A stretch of DNA of 64,000 bases from the NCBI RefSeq assembly GCF_014529535.1, contig NW_023503376.1, forward strand, positions 682,001-746,000. The letters run 5' to 3'. A program made the position numbers and the translations under genes. Each line of letters starts with the position of its first letter. Within the stretch, counting starts at the first letter, position 1. The stretch is from Bradysia coprophila (taxonomy: Eukaryota; Arthropoda; Insecta; Diptera; Sciaridae). A model generated the notes under the pieces. That model saw only the letters and a list, made by a program, of their open reading frames with translations. It had not been told where the DNA came from and did not search any database. Shown piece by piece: positions 30,589 through 41,923 of this stretch.

Positions 30589-33336
30589 ATGACTAATTTA
30601 ATGTTTCTAATTTCTGTGATTTTTGTTGATATTTTACGGTTCCATTGCGTAAACGGTGATAATTTCAGTTTTATTAGTTTGCCCGATCATCATTTGCCGT
30701 ATTACTTTAAGCGTTTCCCGCAAACAGCCGCCCAATGTTTAGAAAGTGATGAGTGTCCATACAGAAGTTTTCTATTGACTCACAATGTTCACAGTGATGT
30801 GTGCTGGGGATACGAATACGACTGTTTGCCAGCGAATGCATTCAGTCATCCCCAGTGTCCCGGCGATTATGCTGGCTATGTACAAAGTAAACAAAATCAA
30901 ATCGATACATTTTACACTCAAGCCGATTTCGGCTACATAAGAGAACAGTTGCTGGAAATGCGAATTATGTGCGAGCCACTGTTTCCGCATGATTCAATGT
31001 TAGAGTGTTCGAACTATTTACGATTCTGTCGGGCACGGAATATTATGATCGATTTTACGGATCTGATCAAAATTACGGATCCGTTTCGGTACAAGACTGA
31101 TGTACTGAAACCTGGTCAAATAGGTATGTTAACGACAGTGTGGTTCATATTTCTAACTAATTCACGGTCAATGTACCATGATTCAACAGGTGGTTACTGC
31201 AAGTTGCATCGAGAACGACTGCAATCACAGCTGGACCATCTTAGTGCATTACAGAGTTGGGCCCCTGAGCTTCGTAACTTCCAAGAGTATCCCGAACGGC
31301 CAGTCGAAGCAAACAAATGCGATCGAGTCATCGAGAAGCCGACATTTATTATGAAAATCGATGCAGGTAATAAAGTCATGTTCCGTTGGATGTATATTAG
31401 CTCGATGGTTCATAAGGGTCAGTTTTCTCCCGATTCATGACTTAAGAGTGATATCGCCAAATCTTCAAGTGATTGGGAAACAAGCGGCCTCAGATTTTAA
31501 TGAGTGATAGCTCGTTGGATTCGTCTTTCAATTCTAGGAAACACGTATCTTTCACTTTTTCTTTAAAAAATTTGTTTTCTGTGAAAAGCGCTCAAAAGGG
31601 AAGACATGTTAGAGGGTACCGAAAACAGTATTTCGGCAATAAAAAATTATTTTAAATTGTTGTAATGTTGTACGATTGTCGGCCTTGGAAAGACCTACAG
31701 GTAGAGTATACGCACCGCTTGGTGCTAGTTGATCCACGAGAGTTATGACTAGAAATATAGTGAATGTTCGGAGAGTCCACCTTCTCTGCAGCTTCGATGT
31801 TCCGCGGAACTGAGTATGGGGTGCTTTAGCTGGACTCACCTACAGATCCAGACGCTGTTCTGGCAGTTGGGCCCTCAGAAAGAAAGAAAAAAATCTGCAT
31901 TTTGGCACCAACTTTTTTTCCAAGACTTCTGTAGGCTTGCAGCCCAAAAGTACCGGGGTCATTTATATGTGCAACAACAGTGGGTGAGGCCAGCTACAAC
32001 ACCCCATACTCAGTTCCGCGGAACATCGAAGCTGCAGAGAAGGCGGACTCTCCGAACTTTCACTACATTTTTTGTCATAACTCTCGTGGATCTACTCGCA
32101 CCAAGCGGTGCGTATACTCTACCTGTAGGTCTTTCCAAGGCCAACATTCGTACAACATTACAACAATTTAAAATAATTTTTTCTGGTTACGGGGTTGAAA
32201 ATAGCACCAACTCTCATTGCACATTTTCCGTGTCGTCATGATTGTCTCATTGAATATTTCCACAATTTAGGTGGCAACATGTATCACCATTTCTGCGACT
32301 TCTTCAATTTGTACATGTCAATGCACGGAAATGCGTCCCATCCAGACGCATTTACCACCGATGTCAACATACTAATATGGGAAACGTACACCTACAGTTC
32401 CCCGTTCGGCGAAACTTTCAAGGCATTCACACAAAATCCGATTTTGGATTTAAAATCGTTTCGCGGTGAAACGGTTTGCTTTCGGAATTTAGTGCTGCCA
32501 CTATTGCCTCGTATGATTTTCGGGCTGTACTACAACACGCCGATTGTAAGTGAATTTGAAATGTTAACACGAACAGTTAAGGCAACAGAACGTTTTTTTA
32601 GGTGAGCGGATGTCACAGTAGTGGACTGTTTCAAGCATTTTCCGATCACGTACTGCACCGATTGCAGATACCGTTAGAACGGCCAAAGAGTGACAAAATA
32701 CTTCGGATAACATTTCTTGCTAGGCGGACAAAGTATCGTCAAATTCTGAATATCGACGAATTGGTCGGCGAATTGGCGAAAGACGATAACTTTCAGGTCC
32801 AAAACATCTCGTATGAAGGGTACAGAAATAAACATATCGCCAATCTGTCCTGGATGCTCAACGTTCCCTTTTTCCTTTCCACAGCATACCATTCTCACAA
32901 CAATTGGAAATCACTCGCAACACGGACATATTCATTGGTATGCACGGAGCAGGTTTAACACATCTACTATTTCTGCCGAAATGGGCATCATTGTTCGAAC
33001 TATACCATTGCGAAGATCCCGGATGTTACAGTGATTTGGCTAGACTTCGGGGTGTCCATTATCTCACTTGGGAAGACCAGTCGAAGCTGATACAGGAAGA
33101 CGATGTAAGTTACTGTTCGCATCCGTTCAGCGCAGAAATACTGATCGGGAAATCTATTTGCTTCGAATCAGGGTCATCATCCGGACGGATCGCATGCAAA
33201 ATTTACCAACTATTCGTTTGACAAAGACGAATTCATGCGATTGGTCAACGTTGCTGCTGATTATGTGCGAAATCATGTCGATTATCAAAAATTTGTCGGT
33301 CATAGTGATGCGCAGCGTATGCACGAAGAGCTTTGA
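30589..33336 (+). CDS. Eogt: EGF-domain-specific O-GlcNAc transferase (EOGT, GT61)
   Basis: ER-luminal enzyme adding O-GlcNAc to Ser/Thr of folded EGF repeats in extracellular proteins such as Notch and Dumpy (known for Drosophila Eogt). Exons: 30589-31123, 31190-31366, 32271-32545, 32602-32819, 32885-33104, 33172-33336, joined in frame to 529 aa. Seen: an N-terminal signal peptide (hydrophobic to about residue 23), a Cys-rich N-terminal region with [23 protein letters not shown], and the family motif [18 protein letters not shown], ending in HEEL, a KDEL-like ER retention signal. Intron 2 (31367-32270) is swollen by an inverted-repeat insertion. AATAAA at 33518-33523. Confidence 0.93.
31435..32195. 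repeat. Inverted-repeat insertion in EOGT intron 2
   Basis: Two inverted arms, about 31645-31846 and 31981-32195, share GGTCTTTCCAAGG, GTATACTCTACCTGTAGG and CTGAGTATGGGGTG in opposite orientation. The outer left part (31435-31640) continues the match to 25105-25450. This is probably one foldback element with an extended left arm. Interior frames are short and not recognised. Confidence 0.6.
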
Positions 33337-33771
33337 GACGTGTTTTTGGAGCAGAGTGTAGCCCAAATACCAAAATAATTGCAGATCTGACGTCAGTGGC
33401 TATGATTTATGGGAAAAAAAAACTTTGTAAAATTGTATGCAGCAAGTGCAGTTTTTGTTACCTCAACCTTCGTTAACTATACTAAACAACGTGATATTTT
33501 CAAATTAATTTAATTGAAATAAAAACTGTCTGCGAGGCAATTCCGGGAATTCTTTCACTTCACACCACCAATTTGTAATTCAGGTTCCTCTTTAAACTAT
33601 TCCCTTTAATAAGGGGTGTCAAGACAGAAGAGTTATAAACCTGTTCAATTCATCGCACTAGGGCCACCTGACAACCGTTTTCTTGGTTTGTCGAGTGACT
33701 ATTTCGCCATAAAAACAAATTCACAGACAGCAAGCACACCATCCGTAGAACATTTAGAACAGTGGACTCTG
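33337..33771. other. EOGT 3' untranslated region and flank
   Basis: Poly(A) signal AATAAA at 33518-33523, about 180 bp after the stop. Downstream to the 1.2-kb repeat nothing is recognised. Confidence 0.5.
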
Positions 33772-35000
33772 TTTTTAGACCCGTACGAAGTACTGGGGTC
33801 TTATAGGTTTACGCATACGTTTGTAACACGTCGAATTGGACTCCCTGAGTAAGGGGAAACCTATTGTGGTTGTCTAGAGATGCCAAATCCGCGAAAAAAA
33901 ATGTCCGTCTGTCTGTCCGTCTGTCTGCACGATAACTTGAGTAAAACGCATCCGATTTTGAAAATTCTTTTTTTTTCCCGTTTGGTAATGTCAAAAGACA
34001 GGCTAAGTTCGAAGATGAGTGATTTTGGATCGACCCCTCCCGAGCTGTGGCCCAATAAGTGCTTTACGGTTTTTCGAAGATATCTCCGGACATTTAAACG
34101 TTAAACTTGTAAGTGATACGTCAAATAAAAGGTATTTACAATACCGATAGACAAAAAAAAAGTTTATGGAAATCGGATGACCGACTCGTGAGTTAGACCC
34201 CTTGGTGTGGAACAGGCACAGGGCGGCAAGCAGTTTTTGCTTGTAGGTCGGCCAAATTTGAACATATTTCGTCTGTTTTAGCTTTATTAGATAGGTATTG
34301 ACCGTACCAATCAAGGAAAAAATTTTTTATGAAATTATGTTCTCCGGAGCGTGAGCTAGGTCTCTTGGAGTGAGCTCTTATCTGGCTACTCGGAAGTACA
34401 GTGAACGTGGTGTATTTTGACAATATCTCGAGTAAATTTTGACCGAATTTCATGAATTTTTTTTTGTTTGAAAGGTATTAACGAATGTAAAGCGTCGGTA
34501 CTATTTTCGGTTTCCTAACAAAATGGCTGCCGGTTGCCATATTGGATTTTAATAAAAGTGATATAAAGTGGGAAAAATGGTACTAAGAGAGTTTCTGTTA
34601 ACATGGAAATAATGTGTTATGTGTGAGGGGTTTCAGGGATTCCATATATGGACATCTATATATACCTATATTCAGCTATATTGAGCTATATACAGGCATA
34701 TAGAGCTATATAATAGCATATTCATCTGTGAAATGTTTATTTACAGTGAAATATAGGTAAATATGGCGGTATATAGCTGTTTAAATAGGAATTTATGAAA
34801 TTTGTCTTCGTACGGGGCTGTCTATATTGCCTCCGGCAATTTAGTTGTATATGATAACAAGGCAAAGAGTGGATAATGTAAGTGATTTTAAAGGGATAGT
34901 TTTTCAGCAGAGAAGAAAATGAAGTAAGAGAAATGAAGAGTTTCACATTAAAGGCTTTTGATACGAATAGGTGTTTCGTACGGGTCGGCGTTAGCTATGT
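33772..35000 (-). repeat. 1.2-kb repeat family, copy B
   Basis: Inverted relative to copy A: starts TTTTTAGACCCGTACGAAG and ends GGCGTTAGCTATGT. Contains the same TCTGTCTGTCCG tract (33905-33930) and AT microsatellite (34650-34710). Uninterrupted, so its internal site GTTTGTAACACGTCG serves as the empty site for the hAT element nested in copy D. Confidence 0.8.
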
Positions 35001-35315
35001 TTTTTTTTGACAAAACATATTATCAGAGGCTTGTTTAAGCTCAGCGGAGAATTATTAGAACTCAGCCGATATTTTTATTTTATTTTTATAAAATGCCCCA
35101 AAATGCCTCAAAAATGTTTTGTTGATTTTAAAACATCATTCAAAATTCTTACTTTCCTCTACATTCGAAACGATACAAAAAATGAACCAACAGGGTTCGG
35201 CTCGGACTACAAACCTCCCAATCGTCAAAATAAAAATTTCCCGGCATGTCATGTAATAGTATGTATGTAATATGTATGTATGTATGTATGTAATATATGT
35301 AATAGAAATGTGTAA

Positions 35316-35527
35316 AGTATAGTTTCCACTTAAAAATAGCACTCCGTTTAGCCTCCGTTTACATGACAGTTGTAAAATAGAACAAAGGAACTGTTACGTA
35401 AACGGAGTAAAAAATTTAAATAAATTCAATTTCCACTCCGTTTGCGTGACAGTTCTTTTGTTCTATTTTACAACTGTCATGTAGACGTAGGCTAAACGGA
35501 GTGCTCTTTTTAAGTGGAAACTATACT
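35316..35527. mobile_element. Palindromic MITE with AGTATAGTTTCC ends, copy 1
   Basis: Inverted ends AGTATAGTTTCCACTTAAAA and TTTTAAGTGGAAACTATACT, TAA duplication at 35313-35315 and 35528-35530. The interior carries CACTCCGTTTAGCCTCCGTT and its inverse. A second copy at 56675-57121 has an insertion. A TWA duplication fits PIF/Harbinger-type MITEs. Confidence 0.75.
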
Positions 35528-35530
35528 TAA

Positions 35531-35790
35531 GGTGCCAGCGCACTTCATTGTTTTGGGTCTCCGTTTAGATATTGCGCATGATCACAGAGAGAATTTTCTC
35601 TCTGCGCATGCGCATTGTCTAAACGGAGACCCAATACGGTGAACTGCGATTGCAGCTTTAAGCTGCGAGCGCACTTACACCGTTTAGCTCTCCGTTTACG
35701 TTTTAACAATGGAAAGTGGGAGGAGCTTCCATTGTTCACTCGTAAACGGAGTGCTAAACGGCGTAAGTGCGCTCGCAGCCTTAAGATGAG
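35531..35790. mobile_element. Two adjacent palindromic MITEs
   Basis: The first (about 35535-35655) has inverted GGGTCTCCGTTTAGA / TCTAAACGGAGACCC around a GCGCATG-rich loop. The second (about 35660-35785) has inverted GCTGCGAGCGCACTTAC / GTAAGTGCGCTCGCAGC. Both share the CTCCGTTTA core with the preceding MITE at 35316-35527. Confidence 0.6.
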
Positions 35791-35799
35791 AACACAGTT

Positions 35800-36330
35800 C
35801 GTGAAAAATAGTTGAAAAATGACTGAAAAATCGACGCTGCAAAATTATTGAAAAATTGCGGCGCGAAATTTTGAATGTACGAATTAAAGTTTCTGTTTTA
35901 TGTGATTTATTGATTAGTTTTAAGTTGAAAATATTTCCTTTTTGCTCTGGGATGCGAAATATTGAAATTCAACTAATAAATTATCAATTAATCACATAAA
36001 ACAGAAACTTAAGTTCGCACATTCAAAACGTCGCGCCGAAATTTTTCAATCATTTTGCAGAGGGTCAATTTTTCCAAAGTTCTGAAAGAACAGGTTAAGA
36101 CAACCACGAAGGCGGTTGACACCAAATTTTATAAACAGATAGTGGGAGAAATCAACTTAAAGAAAATATTTTTCTCGAAAATTCAAAGTTTTGTTTTTGT
36201 TAAGTTCCATTTTACATATAAACTTCGCAGCCGTTGACGCAATTGTGTGTCACCGCCTTCGTGGTCAACTCAGAGTTGTCCTAATCTGTTCTTTCAGAAC
36301 CTTGAATTTTTCAGTCATTTTTCACAAACT
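35800..36330. mobile_element. Nested palindromes between CACAGTTCGTGAAAAAT ends
   Basis: Outer inverted strings AGTTCGTGAAAAAT (35797) and ATTTTTCACAAACTGTG (36316). Inside are two further palindromes: 35838-36058 (AAACAGAAACTT type arms, TTATGTGATT) and 36072-36305 (TTCTGAAAGAACAG, CACGAAGGCGGT and inverses). No coding content. Confidence 0.55.
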
Positions 36331-36359
36331 GTGTACTCGCCTTTGCATGGAATGGCTAT

Positions 36360-37544
36360 AGATTAAGTCCAAGGTTATACGAAATGTCAAAAATCATCAA
36401 CCAGAGAACCCTAACCTGAAAGTATGTGAAAATAAGCAGGCACTTTGTTCAAGTTTGAAAATAGAAATAAATGTTTGAATGGCTTGCATTGTTTTCTTGC
36501 AAAACAAAGAGCTGAAACACTTACGCCACAACGCCACACAAGCAACAATTATAATTTCACATTTTGTACATTGGAAATCCATTAAATTTATAGTTATTTA
36601 CGTATCGATTGAGGCCGAAAGAGTTACGTATTAAGTTTTGTATGCTTGCAACGCACTGTCTAGCACCGAAGCTGACTTTGCCGTCACTCAAATAGAGGAC
36701 TGAACCGATCAAAGTTGGCTATTCGTTTTCATACAATGGCTATCAAAAAATTTTACAAAATAGTCAACAGGTGTGTTTTTGGCGTTCTAATTGAGTTATG
36801 TCAAAGTCAGCTTCGGTGCTTGACAGTGCTTTGATGCTTGCTAGGAGGACCGAAAGTAAAGAAATGTCAATTCAAGGGGAGAAAGCGAAAGCTTTCGCCC
36901 CGCGAATTGACAGCTTTACTTTCGGTCCTCTTAGCAAGCATACAAATGTTTTTGTTGATCCGGACAAAGTACAAAATTAAACGGCAGCTCAAAAATTACA
37001 ATAGACAACTTGCATGGTCTTCTGGAAATATTTTATTATTGTTATTCGGGTTTCAAAACCCTTAAATACACAATCTTACACATCTCTTGAGTGAATTAGT
37101 ATTTTAAATCAGCAATTTAAATTTTCCTAATTCGTCTACGTCATCATTCTCATTTGCGAGTAGTTGTTCACATTCCAATAAATATTTGTTATTTTCGTTT
37201 TTTTATGTTGGTACGTAAATAGACAAACAACTAATGACGTAAGGGCAGCTTTGCGAGTATGTTAGTGTATGTATTGCATATGAACGACCGCACTAGTCTG
37301 ACGTCATACTTTACTCTGAAATTAATGTTCTTCATTAATTTAAAAAAAACCTAAAGAATATTTTGATAAGGTGTTTTGGTAAATTATGCTTATTTTACCA
37401 TCAAATTTCATTTTAAAATGGTTCAAGGTGATTTCACGATTATGCAACATGTCTATTTTTTCACAGAGTTGAGGTCAGGGTTCTCTATGTATAAGATGTA
37501 GCTGTCAGTGTTCGGATTTACAGTTACTCGGACTTGATCTATAA
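36360..37544. mobile_element. TAGATCAAGTCC-ended element, long copy
   Basis: Inverted ends TAGATTAAGTCCAAGG and TACTCGGACTTGATCTA, with inner inverted AGAGAACCCTAACC / GGTCAGGGTTCTCT. A shorter copy in the opposite orientation at 41223-41602 shares both ends but lacks most of the middle. The middle here holds nested palindromes (36640-36950) built on GACCGAAAGTAAAG and CACCGAAGCTGACTTTG. No transposase. Confidence 0.6.
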
Positions 37545-37710
37545 TGTTTATATCTTTTTAACGGACATTGAAAATTCTTTTCTAGTGCTTTGTTCAGTGC
37601 TATGATCATAGGCATTGCCTCTTGTGACTTGACATGTCGGAGTAGTGCAATTTGTTACAGCAAAGCTAAGAAACCAGCGAAAAAAAAAATTATTAAGCAT
37701 TTTTATAAGT

Positions 37711-37947
37711 CTATGGGGAATGTAACTGCAATATAGAAATCAACTTAATAACATTTTTGGTTTCGATTTGTGCCATTAAATACTTTTCCCATAAATTGAA
37801 TGGAAATGATTTGCGACAATGAAATTCGCAAAACTGATAAGCGTTCTGTTCGGTGACTACTACTTGAGACACTTGAGACACTACTTGAGAAAACGCGTAT
37901 AAACGTTCATTTATGTCTTTTGAGAGCACAAAGGTTTTCCTAGCCAT
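37711..37947 (-). CDS. Hypothetical 78-aa frame
   Basis: Starts MARKTFVLSKDINERLYAF and runs 78 codons, with moderate composition and no recognisable domain, signal peptide or membrane segment. An alternative splice acceptor-like TTGCAG lies inside near 37730. I list it only because the region is otherwise free of repeats. It may be a chance frame. Confidence 0.2.
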   Translation of the reverse strand: MARKTFVLSKDINERLYAFSQVVSQVSQVVVTEQNAYQFCEFHCRKSFPFNLWEKYLMAQIETKNVIKLISILQLHSP

Positions 37948-38579
37948 TCACAATTGCAACGTTCGTTAGCTAATCAGAATGACCGCTCAAGTAGTTTAGT
38001 ATTCTTTTTTGTTTGAATCCAAATTTTATTGCAGACAGGTCATCTTCACAATGGAATAACGGTTGACAAGCGAAAACCCGCGGTTGGAGTCGAAAGTCTT
38101 CCAAAAAATGTTATTGTCACGAATACTTTGTTGGCTGAAAGTTTGAATCATTGCAAACGATAAGATCGCCATAATTTTATTTATTTTGTTGGATCATCCG
38201 ATCATCCCCGTCTTTCAAACAATTTTCAGATGAAAGTTGACATAAATAATACCAAAATGTGCTATTAAATATACCTGCCCCAAAAAATGCATAAGTTTTT
38301 TTATTAATCAATTTTCGTAAGTTTGCGTCCTAAAATTGATTAAAAAGGCATCAGAACAGTCGGAGCGTTTGCTGCGACTTAGCCCCGTACGACCCGTAAT
38401 CCTATTTCGTCCGTAACCATAATACGTCCGTAGCCGTAATACGCCCGGAACCCTAATTCGTCTGCAACCCTCTAATGCGTCTGTTACCAAAATGCAAGTC
38501 AAGTTGGGCATGGTCAAATTTACTGAAAGTGTTCATTTTAAAAATTGCGCATAGCGCAATTACGAAAGCCCGTACGAAG

Positions 38580-39460
38580 TACCTCTAAAAAAAACAATTT
38601 ACGACATTATTTTAGAAACCCAAAATTTTTTGCCAACTTTCCATTGGGTATTCAATTACCTCTCAAATGAAACAAAAACTAGCAAAATCGGTTGAGATTT
38701 ACTCGTTTTATGTGCAAAAAGCACTTAGGGCCGAGTAGCGGCCTTAGTGCAAGGGCCCAAATTTAAAACTTTTTTTGCCACCATTCTATTCGGCATTCAA
38801 TTATCTCTCAAATGAAACAAAAACTAGGAAAATCGGATGAGATTTACTCGATTTATGTGCAAAAAACACTTAGGGCCGAGTAGCTGCCTTAGTCCAAGGG
38901 CCCAAATTAGAAATTTTTTTCGACACGTTCTTTTCGGTATTCAATTACCTTCCATAAAAAACTAAATCTAGCAAAATCGGATGAGATTTACTAGATTTAT
39001 GTGCAAAAAACACTTAGGGCCGAGTAGCGGCCTTAGTCCAAGGACCCAAATTTAAAACTTTTTTTGACACCATTCTATTCGGCATTCAATTATCTCTCAA
39101 ATGAAACTAAATCTAGCAAAATCGGATGAGATTTACTCGATTTATGTGCAAAAAACACTTAGGGCCGAGTAGCGGCCTTAGTCCAAGGGCCCAAATTTGA
39201 ATTTTTTTTCGACACGTTCTTTTCGGTATTCAATTACCTTCCATAAAAAACTAAATCTAGCAAAATCGGATGAGATTTACTCGATTTATGTGCAAAAAAC
39301 ACTTAGGGCCGAGTAGCGGCCTTAGTCCAAGGGCCCAAATTTGAAACTTTTTTTGCCACGTTATTTTCGGTATTCAATTACCTTCCATAAAAAACTAAAT
39401 CTAGCAAAATCGGATGAGATTTACTCGATTTATGTGCAAAAAACACTTAGGGCCGAGTAA
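38580..39460 (+). repeat. ~145-bp tandem array, about six units
   Basis: The string CACTTAGGGCCGAGTAGC recurs at 38722, 38868, 39011, 39156, 39300 and 39444, spacings 143-146 bp. Each unit contains AAAATCGGATGAGATTTACTC and ATTCGGCATTCAATTA or variants. The same unit, inverted and diverged, forms the array at 58360-59535. Confidence 0.85.
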
Positions 39461-39559
39461 CGACCTTTGAGCCCTCCCAACAAGCCCGCGTTGCATCTTA
39501 CCCAAAAAAAATGTTCAGCAACTTTGTTCTACTCGTCAATACCTTTCATTTGATATATC

Positions 39560-40295
39560 TGATAGAATCAATGTTGCATTGAATTTCTACTTAAATAAGT
39601 TTCGATCATGTAGTCCAAAATTCTTTGTAATATTTTTCTCGATTTTTCTTGTCATTCCGGATATACATCTGATTCAATAAAGACGTGTTAAATCGAATCT
39701 ATACTCTGCCAACAGGTTATGGGCATATCAGCAATCACTAGTGAATTCAGAGAAATTCTGCGTGTAATTCAGAGAAATTCACTGGAAATCGAAGTAAATA
39801 CAGAGAAATTCTGCGTGTAATTCAGAGAAATTTACAACGATCGAATCGGAGAACTTCGTGGTCAGTTAGAATCACGAGACAATCCAAGAAAGTAGACAGT
39901 CAGAATCACTGAAAATTTCCTAAAAGAATAATTTGGGCAGCAGAATGGATACAAGTAAGATATCAATCGAAAAACTGAATGGCTCAAATTATCAGATCTG
40001 AAAATATAAAATCGAATTGGTGCTAATAAAGGAGCAAGTATGGGTATGGGATGTGGTAAATGAAAACCCACCTGCAAACCTTACGGCAGCTTGGAAGCGA
40101 AAAGACGACAAAGCTAGAGCACTAATTGGTTTGACGACAGAAGCCGCAAATGCAATTGTATCCGAAGAAGACGACGGATTTGAATATTTATTCTAAACAT
40201 TGTCATCATTGAGGGGTTGGATACGAATTCAATGATAACATTGAGGGGTTGTGATAGAATCAATGTTGCATTGAATTTCTACTTAAATAAGTTTC
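39560..40295 (+). mobile_element. Decayed Ty1/copia retrotransposon remnant
   Basis: A short LTR at 39560-39714 starts TGATAGAATC and ends CCAACA (TG...CA). It is followed by GGTTATGGGC at 39715-39724, the primer-binding site typical of Copia (internal cut of initiator tRNA-Met). A gag-like frame follows, then purine tracts TTGAGGGGTTG (40209, 40241), then 44 bp of a second LTR (40252-40295). Most of the element, including protease, integrase and polymerase, is deleted. Confidence 0.75.
39945..40196 (+). pseudogene. Copia-type gag N-terminal fragment with internal stop
   Basis: The frame from ATG 39945 shows the Copia gag start KLNGSNYQ, then VWVWDVVNENPP and KARALIGLTTEAANAI, ending at 40194-40196. 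Codon 19, where family members have Trp, is TGA. Only the first 80 or so residues remain, so this is a dead fragment. Confidence 0.75.
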
Positions 40296-40637
40296 ACAAG
40301 CAGCTATTGCGTGCGTATTTCGGTAGATATCGTCGAAAGACTGAAAAACACCTATAGGGCCCTAGCTCTTAAGAGCCGACCTTACCATGCTCATTTTCGA
40401 ACTTGACCTTACTTTTGTCGATACCAATCGGGGAAAAAAAGAATTTTGAAAAAAGGTTGTGATTTACTCTAGCTAGAGGGGTCACGGACAGACGGACAGA
40501 CGGACATTTTTGTTATTGTGGATTCGTTATCTATGAACATAGGCAAACACTTTGCCCTTACCGTCTGCTTCCAATTCAACATGTTACAAACGGCATATTA
40601 ATCTTATAAGCCCCCAGTACTTCGTACGGGGCTAAAA

Positions 40638-41222
40638 AGTTAGGCTGAAAACAAACGGCATTGAAAACGTGTTTTGATCCCTGTTTTCATGACGAAATTG
40701 TCACAACTGTCAAATAAAGATAGAAACTCTATCGAAAATTTTTATTGCTGCATCTATCAATGAAAACTAGGACCAAAATACGTTTTCAATGTCTCGCTTG
40801 TGTTATCTTTTATGTATTTTTGGGGCAGGTCGTAATAGTATTTTACATGACTAGGGATAAAAAGATGAAAAGTAGAGTTTTCGTGTGAATTTTATTGATC
40901 CGAGGCGAAGCCGAGTTCAACAAACACACGATAATGAGATTTTTCATTTTTTATCCCGAGTTATGTAATGGATTTTACATGCTGAGGGCGTCGAGAGAAG
41001 CGCTTGAAACATGAAAAGTACGGTTTTCGACGCATGTAGCATGTAAAGTAATTTTTCATGTCTTGGGCATAAATTACGGAATTTTTCTCGTAATCTCTCT
41101 TTCGAACTATCAGTCGCATAGAGTTTCAAAAATAAGAAATATTTCTAGTTTTCAGTTTTCAGAGAAGTTTATCAAAATCGATTGAGTAGTTTGAGAGATA
41201 TGGCAGTAACGCCCTTTAGTAA
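40638..41222. repeat. Region with a GGCGAAGCC palindromic MITE
   Basis: 40843-40972 is an inverted relative of the MITE at 12713-12856 (CATGACTAGGGATAAAAAG, GATCCGAGGCGAAGCCGA). Around 40970-41070 there is a further hairpin (TTTTACATGC / GCATGTAAA). No gene is recognised. Confidence 0.5.
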
Positions 41223-41602
41223 TAGATCAAGTCCGAGTAACTGTAAATCCGAACACTGACAGCTACACCGTCATCCATAGAGAACCCTAACCTCAACTCT
41301 GTGAAAAAAATTGTAATTTTTGAGCTGCCGTTTAATTTTGTATTTTGTCCGGATCAACAAAAACATTAAATTTAATGGATTTCCAATGTACACAATGTGA
41401 AATTATAATTGTTGCTTGAGTGACGTAAGTGTTTCAGCTCTTTGTTTTACAAGAAAACAATGCAAACCATTCAAACATTTATTTCTATTTTAAAACTTGA
41501 ACAAAGTGCCTGCTCATTTTCACTGCACATACTTTCAGGTTAGGGTTCTCTGGTGGATGATTTTTGACATTTCGAATAACCTTGGACTTGATCTATTTTG
41601 CC
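41223..41602. mobile_element. TAGATCAAGTCC-ended element, internally deleted copy
   Basis: Inverted relative to 36360-37544 and about 380 bp long. It keeps TAGATCAAGTCCGAG and GGACTTGATCTA ends and the AGAGAACCCTAACCT inner repeats, but lacks the central 800 bp. It lies just upstream of CTP synthase copy 2. Confidence 0.6.
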
Positions 41603-41923
41603 CTCGATATATTAACCTTTATCATAGCGTCTTATGAAAAGTTCCCGCCATTCATCGCCGCCGTTTTACGTTCACTATTATTACACAGATTGTCATATGC
41701 GCCGATGCGACGACATGTCAAAGCTCCATCTATGAATGAAGTAAAAAGTTTCGCGCATTTACGCTGTCACAACCTGTCACTAAGTTACCTTCTTCGCAAA
41801 AAAAAACGTGTTTCTGTTCACATTCGCGGTGTTGCTTCATGTCTCTCCTCTAAGTATTGTTATATTATGTGCAGTCGGTCATCACCTCTTGAGCGTAACG
41901 TTAGCTGTAACAGTTCACACAAA

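Larger units (their letters stand above)
38338..40637 (+). repeat. Element with a 145-bp tandem array, copy 1
   Basis: The left flank CAGAACAGTCGGAGCGTTTG and the string GCGCATAGCGCAATTACGAA recur inverted in copy 2 near 59600-59815. The right end GTACTTCGTACGGGGCTAAA matches the terminal motif of the 1.2-kb family. It contains the tandem array 38580-39460, a Copia remnant at 39560-40295, and a GACAGACGGACA tract near 40490. Probably a non-autonomous element of the same superfamily as copies A-D. Confidence 0.65.

Noticed and set aside
38580-39460. 145-bp array considered as a coding repeat
   Set aside because: Period is not a multiple of three and there are stops in all frames.
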